Shown piece after piece: positions 11,908 through 14,787 of a stretch of DNA of 14,787 bases (within the stretch, counting starts at the first letter, position 1; every line of letters begins with the position of its first letter). The notes below the pieces were generated by a model. That model worked only from the letters and a program-made list of their open reading frames with translations, was not told the origin of the DNA and did no database searches. Source of the stretch: Candidatus Woesearchaeota archaeon CG07_land_8_20_14_0_80_44_23 (GTDB lineage Archaea > Nanobdellota > Nanobdellia > Woesearchaeales > 0-14-0-80-44-23); NCBI GenBank assembly GCA_002779235.1, contig PEXD01000014.1, positions 1 through 14,787 of the forward strand. Direction: 5' to 3'. A program made the position numbers and the translations under genes.

Positions 11908-13122
11908 TTAAATATTCTTAATTGTTTGGTTTATTTTATCCCTTATTTCTTGCTGTTCCTTTTGTATATTATAAATCTCATTGTTAATTTCTCTGATTCT
12001 ATTGGCATATTGTTGAGATGAGCCTACAAGTTCGATTGCTGTATGTATTTCTTGCATTGCCGCGCTAGTATTATCATTAGCTAAAGCGTCTATTGCGTTT
12101 GTTATTGTCCGAACAGTTTTGTCATAATCCGCTTGCTCGTCTGTCGATAATTTTTGAACAGAGAGGGACAATTCCTCTTGTCTTTTACTAAGACCCCTTA
12201 ACCTACCAAATTCTCCTTCTAACTCCCTTCCAGCGGCATCATCACGTTTTCCAATAGTCTTTTTTGTCTTATTTCCCAATCTAACTGCTGTAAGAAGATC
12301 ATTTTCCGCTCTAGAATATTCTATTTGCATGTCTCTTGCAAGTTGATGAACTCTTCCTTTAAGACCGTCTAAATATATTCTCTTAGTTGAAAGCCTTCCA
12401 CTTATAGCAGCAAGCTGAGCATGAATTGTATTTTTAAATCCTATTTTTACTCCTTCACTCCTCGCTCCATTAAGTTTTCCCATGACTTGCAAAATCTGAA
12501 TTAAGCCGTCTTTTATTCCAAAATCTGTTTTATTCATATCATTTATCATTCTTGTGGCTTCAATTAAATCCTGATTTTCTTTGTTTTCAAGTCCTTGTTC
12601 AACATTATATTCTTGTTTTATTTTTTGGGCTTCATTGAGTGAAGCAAACTCATCTTTTCTTGAGGCTGCAAGTTTTGCACTGTCATTTGCAAGTCTCGTT
12701 AATCCTCTCTTTCCCGCAGCAAATGGCTCAAATATAATTATCACAAGAACTACTGAGAATATTATAAACAGGCTAACTGTTCCAAGCCCGAGTATCCAAT
12801 TGAATACTCCCGGATTCCAGACAGTTATCAAAGCCATTCCAATTCCCAGGATCGTTGCATACTTCTTCTCATTTTTGAATATCACTTCAGCTGAGATGTA
12901 CTGGACGACTCCGAGCACAATCATGAAAACAGCAATCAGCGGGAATGAGCCAGTCAGCCCCCTGATGAAGCCTGTTGTATCTCCTGTGAAAAGGCTCGTG
13001 AACCCATTTGTCAATTGCTGAAGATAGTAGGCAGCATTTTGGCTGCTGGCCGCAGCAGCAAATGGAATTGAAAGAATTGCCATCAGTAATAAGCTTGTTA
13101 CCAGGAAAAAGTTCTTTCTCAT
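11908..13122 (-). CDS. Membrane-anchored coiled-coil protein with signal peptide
   Basis: This 404-residue protein is of unknown function. Residues 1-25 are a signal peptide (basic start, long hydrophobic core, AAAA-type cleavage region). Three hydrophobic spans follow at about 60-80, 88-104 and 108-132, then EPFAAGKRG and a long soluble tail (140-404). The tail is helical and rich in Lys, Glu, Gln and Arg, with heptad-like stretches, most clearly in the final 40 residues. ATG 13122 has GAGGTG five nt upstream and TATA boxes at 13178-13186 and about 13157-13170. The tail region is visibly more AT-rich than the membrane part. It lies 115 nt downstream of glutamyl-tRNA synthetase but has its own promoter. 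It converges on the DPY-repeat gene. Confidence 0.75.
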   Translation of the reverse strand: MRKNFFLVTSLLLMAILSIPFAAAASSQNAAYYLQQLTNGFTSLFTGDTTGFIRGLTGSFPLIAVFMIVLGVVQYISAEVIFKNEKKYATILGIGMALITVWNPGVFNWILGLGTVSLFIIFSVVLVIIIFEPFAAGKRGLTRLANDSAKLAASRKDEFASLNEAQKIKQEYNVEQGLENKENQDLIEATRMINDMNKTDFGIKDGLIQILQVMGKLNGARSEGVKIGFKNTIHAQLAAISGRLSTKRIYLDGLKGRVHQLARDMQIEYSRAENDLLTAVRLGNKTKKTIGKRDDAAGRELEGEFGRLRGLSKRQEELSLSVQKLSTDEQADYDKTVRTITNAIDALANDNTSAAMQEIHTAIELVGSSQQYANRIREINNEIYNIQKEQQEIRDKINQTIKNI

Positions 13123-13156
13123 TAAGACACCTCGGCTTGCTTGTAAAGTATCATCT

Positions 13157-13186
13157 CTTTAAAATATACTAATATACCTTTTTATA
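13157..13186 (-). promoter_or_regulatory. Promoter region of membrane coiled-coil gene
   Basis: On the minus strand two TATA-like elements occur: TATAAAAAG (13178-13186) and AGTATATTTTAAAG (13157-13170). They would give leaders of about 34 and 17 nt before ATG 13122. I cannot tell which is used. Confidence 0.5.
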
Positions 13187-13237
13187 CACTTACATTTATA
13201 AATTTTTCTAAATTATAAAATAATGAACAAAAAATGT

Positions 13238-14787
13238 TTATTTGTGGGCGAACCAAAATGAAATCCTGTTACCTTCTTTTGAGTCAATCCTTGCGAAGCC
13301 GAACCTTTCCAGCTGCACGATGTCGCCAACCTTCATTGACAGCATTGCCTTCTCGCCAAAGCCGCGCCTTTCAGTATTGTCAGGCATAAGAACGCTAACC
13401 TCAGCAAGCCCTTCCCCTGCAGGAAGCCAGTGCATTATCCCTGCGCCTTCTTTCTTGTAGTCCCCCACACCTCTTGAAACAAAGGACAGCTTTCCCTTTT
13501 CCTTTCTGAAGTTCAGGCATTCCATAAGGCGGTATGTCTTGCCGTCTTCCAGCGAGTCGTAATCCTCCTTGGTGATGTAGAACTCGCAGTCTGCAGAGAA
13601 CCTTCTCTCGCCATATTCGGGATGGTCCGGATGCATAAGCAGTGATGTTTCTATTTTCGGAGCGCCGTCAATCCTGATTTTTACCGGCTCTGGAATGAAG
13701 AACTGCCTCCTTGCAGCAGGGTCTATTATCTCCTTGTTGAACTTGTTTATTGTCTTGAAAAAGTCCTCTGCCTCGATTGTCTTGTCCACGCTTGAGAGCC
13801 CGTTGAGCTGGGTGTATTTCATAAACGCGCCTGCCTGGTAGCCCCTCCTCTTAAGCGCAATCAGGAACGGAAGGCGTATGTCATCCCAGCCAGAGAACTC
13901 GCCCTTCGCTATCCTTGCCTTTGTCTTGCTGCACGACAATTCAAGCCCTATAAACTTATACCTTCCGACGAAGTATGTCTTCGGAAACTTCTTTCCGAGA
14001 ACCCTGAACATCATCGCCTGCCTCTTGGCATTGTCAGCATGGTCCTTTCCCCTTATGATGTGAGTCATCCCCGCCTCAATGTCGTCAACAGTCACAGAAA
14101 AGTTCATCAGCGGCCACACCCTGTACTTAAGCCCCTGCCTGGGATGCTTTGCGTCATTTATCCTGGCAAGGGGGAAATCCCTCATTGCAGGGTTCTCGTC
14201 CTGCATGCTTGACTTGAACCTGGCAACTGCCTCGCCCTCCCTGTAGCCGTGCTCCCTGTCCAGCATTTTCTCCCATCTCTTCATGTTCTCTTCAGGAGAG
14301 AGCGCCCTGCAGGGGCAGTCCTTCCTTGCATCAGCATGCTTCTTGAACTCCTGCTGCGAGCAGGTGCAGACATATACCGCGCCCAGCTTTATCATTTTCA
14401 TGAGATAGTCATAATATATCTGCACCCTGTCTGACTGTATCCACACCTCAGAAACATTCCCAAATATCCAAGCGGCGTCCTCCACAAGCTGCTTGTAGGC
14501 CGGCTCATAGATGTTCTCGCTGTTGGTGTCCTCAATTCTCAGTATGAACTTCCCGCCGTATTTCTTCACATACAGGCTTGTGAGTCCGCCTGTCATCGCA
14601 TGCCCTATGTGCATTGGGCCTGATGGCGACGGGGCGAACCTCATTACAACGCCCTTCTTTCCGTCAACATCCTCAAGCTCCTTCAGCTCTGTTGACTTCT
14701 CCTTCCTTTCCAGCAGCTCAGGGGCAATCTCCTCAAGCATCTTCCTCTGATTTTCAGGAGAGCTGCAGTTCACCTCATCAACAGCGT
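13238..14787 (-). CDS. gltX: Glutamyl-tRNA synthetase, archaeal type (5' end beyond window)
   Basis: This class I synthetase charges tRNA with Glu; the archaeal form often also serves tRNA-Gln for later transamidation. The catalytic domain has PSPSGPMHIGHAM (HIGH motif), GGKFILRIEDTN, CTC with CPC (a probable zinc site), THIIRGKDH and a KMSKS-like LSCSKTKARI. The C-terminal half is the beta-barrel anticodon-binding region shared with GlnRS. The frame is open to the window edge, and the residues before GTG 14773 (AVDEV, then NCSSPENQRKMLEEIAPELL) still match the family, so that GTG is internal and roughly 50 N-terminal residues are missing. The stop is TAA 13238-13240. Confidence 0.95.
   Translation of the reverse strand, partial: AVDEVNCSSPENQRKMLEEIAPELLERKEKSTELKELEDVDGKKGVVMRFAPSPSGPMHIGHAMTGGLTSLYVKKYGGKFILRIEDTNSENIYEPAYKQLVEDAAWIFGNVSEVWIQSDRVQIYYDYLMKMIKLGAVYVCTCSQQEFKKHADARKDCPCRALSPEENMKRWEKMLDREHGYREGEAVARFKSSMQDENPAMRDFPLARINDAKHPRQGLKYRVWPLMNFSVTVDDIEAGMTHIIRGKDHADNAKRQAMMFRVLGKKFPKTYFVGRYKFIGLELSCSKTKARIAKGEFSGWDDIRLPFLIALKRRGYQAGAFMKYTQLNGLSSVDKTIEAEDFFKTINKFNKEIIDPAARRQFFIPEPVKIRIDGAPKIETSLLMHPDHPEYGERRFSADCEFYITKEDYDSLEDGKTYRLMECLNFRKEKGKLSFVSRGVGDYKKEGAGIMHWLPAGEGLAEVSVLMPDNTERRGFGEKAMLSMKVGDIVQLERFGFARIDSKEGNRISFWFAHK

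Noticed and set aside
14771..14773. GTG as the true start of glutamyl-tRNA synthetase
   Set aside because: The frame stays open to the window edge and the residues before it still match the family, so the gene continues upstream.

Overview
The window is archaeal. It carries archaeal-type ribosomal proteins (eL8/L7Ae, eS28, eL24, uS10), aEF-2 with the diphthamide histidine, aEF-1A, an archaeal-type glutamyl-tRNA synthetase, TATA boxes about 25-30 nt upstream of starts, GGTG/GGAGG Shine-Dalgarno sites, and a tRNA whose intron is framed by a bulge-helix-bulge (BHB) splice site. The many small coiled-coil and lipoprotein genes of unknown function suggest a DPANN lineage (Woesearchaeota/Pacearchaeota-like). 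That placement is an inference and needs a marker-gene tree.

Layout. Positions 1-642 contain no convincing protein gene. They hold serial RNA-type hairpins and a repeat family, including two near-identical copies of the first 17 nt of a tRNA-Ser fused to intron-like sequence. At 643-866 is an intact tRNA-Ser(CGA) with a 140-nt intron in the T-loop; the intron carries the same repeat. It is followed by a COG2521-like methyltransferase gene broken by one in-frame TGA, a small unknown protein, and a Cys-rich DUF333-like lipoprotein.

On the minus strand, 8494 to 2922 is a translation cluster: L7Ae, S28e, L24e, NDK, EF-2, EF-1A, S10. It joins the classic L7Ae-S28e-L24e-NDK group to the tail of the archaeal str operon. 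Spacing is very tight up to EF-2. EF-1A has its own TATA box, and a hairpin plus T-run lies between EF-1A and S10.

From 8773 to 9940 is an AT-rich two-gene island. The first gene has an HTH-like N-terminus and a nucleotidyltransferase-fold domain. The second has a RelE/ParE-like pattern and starts at an overlapping TTG. A perfect 16-bp palindrome sits between the TATA box and the start codon. This looks like a self-regulated toxin-antitoxin-type module of unusual composition.

Positions 10095-11863 encode two adjacent unknown proteins, the second ending in three DPYxxVYxxL repeats. Convergent to them is a membrane-anchored coiled-coil protein (11908-13122). Upstream of that gene on the same strand is glutamyl-tRNA synthetase, whose N-terminus runs off the window.
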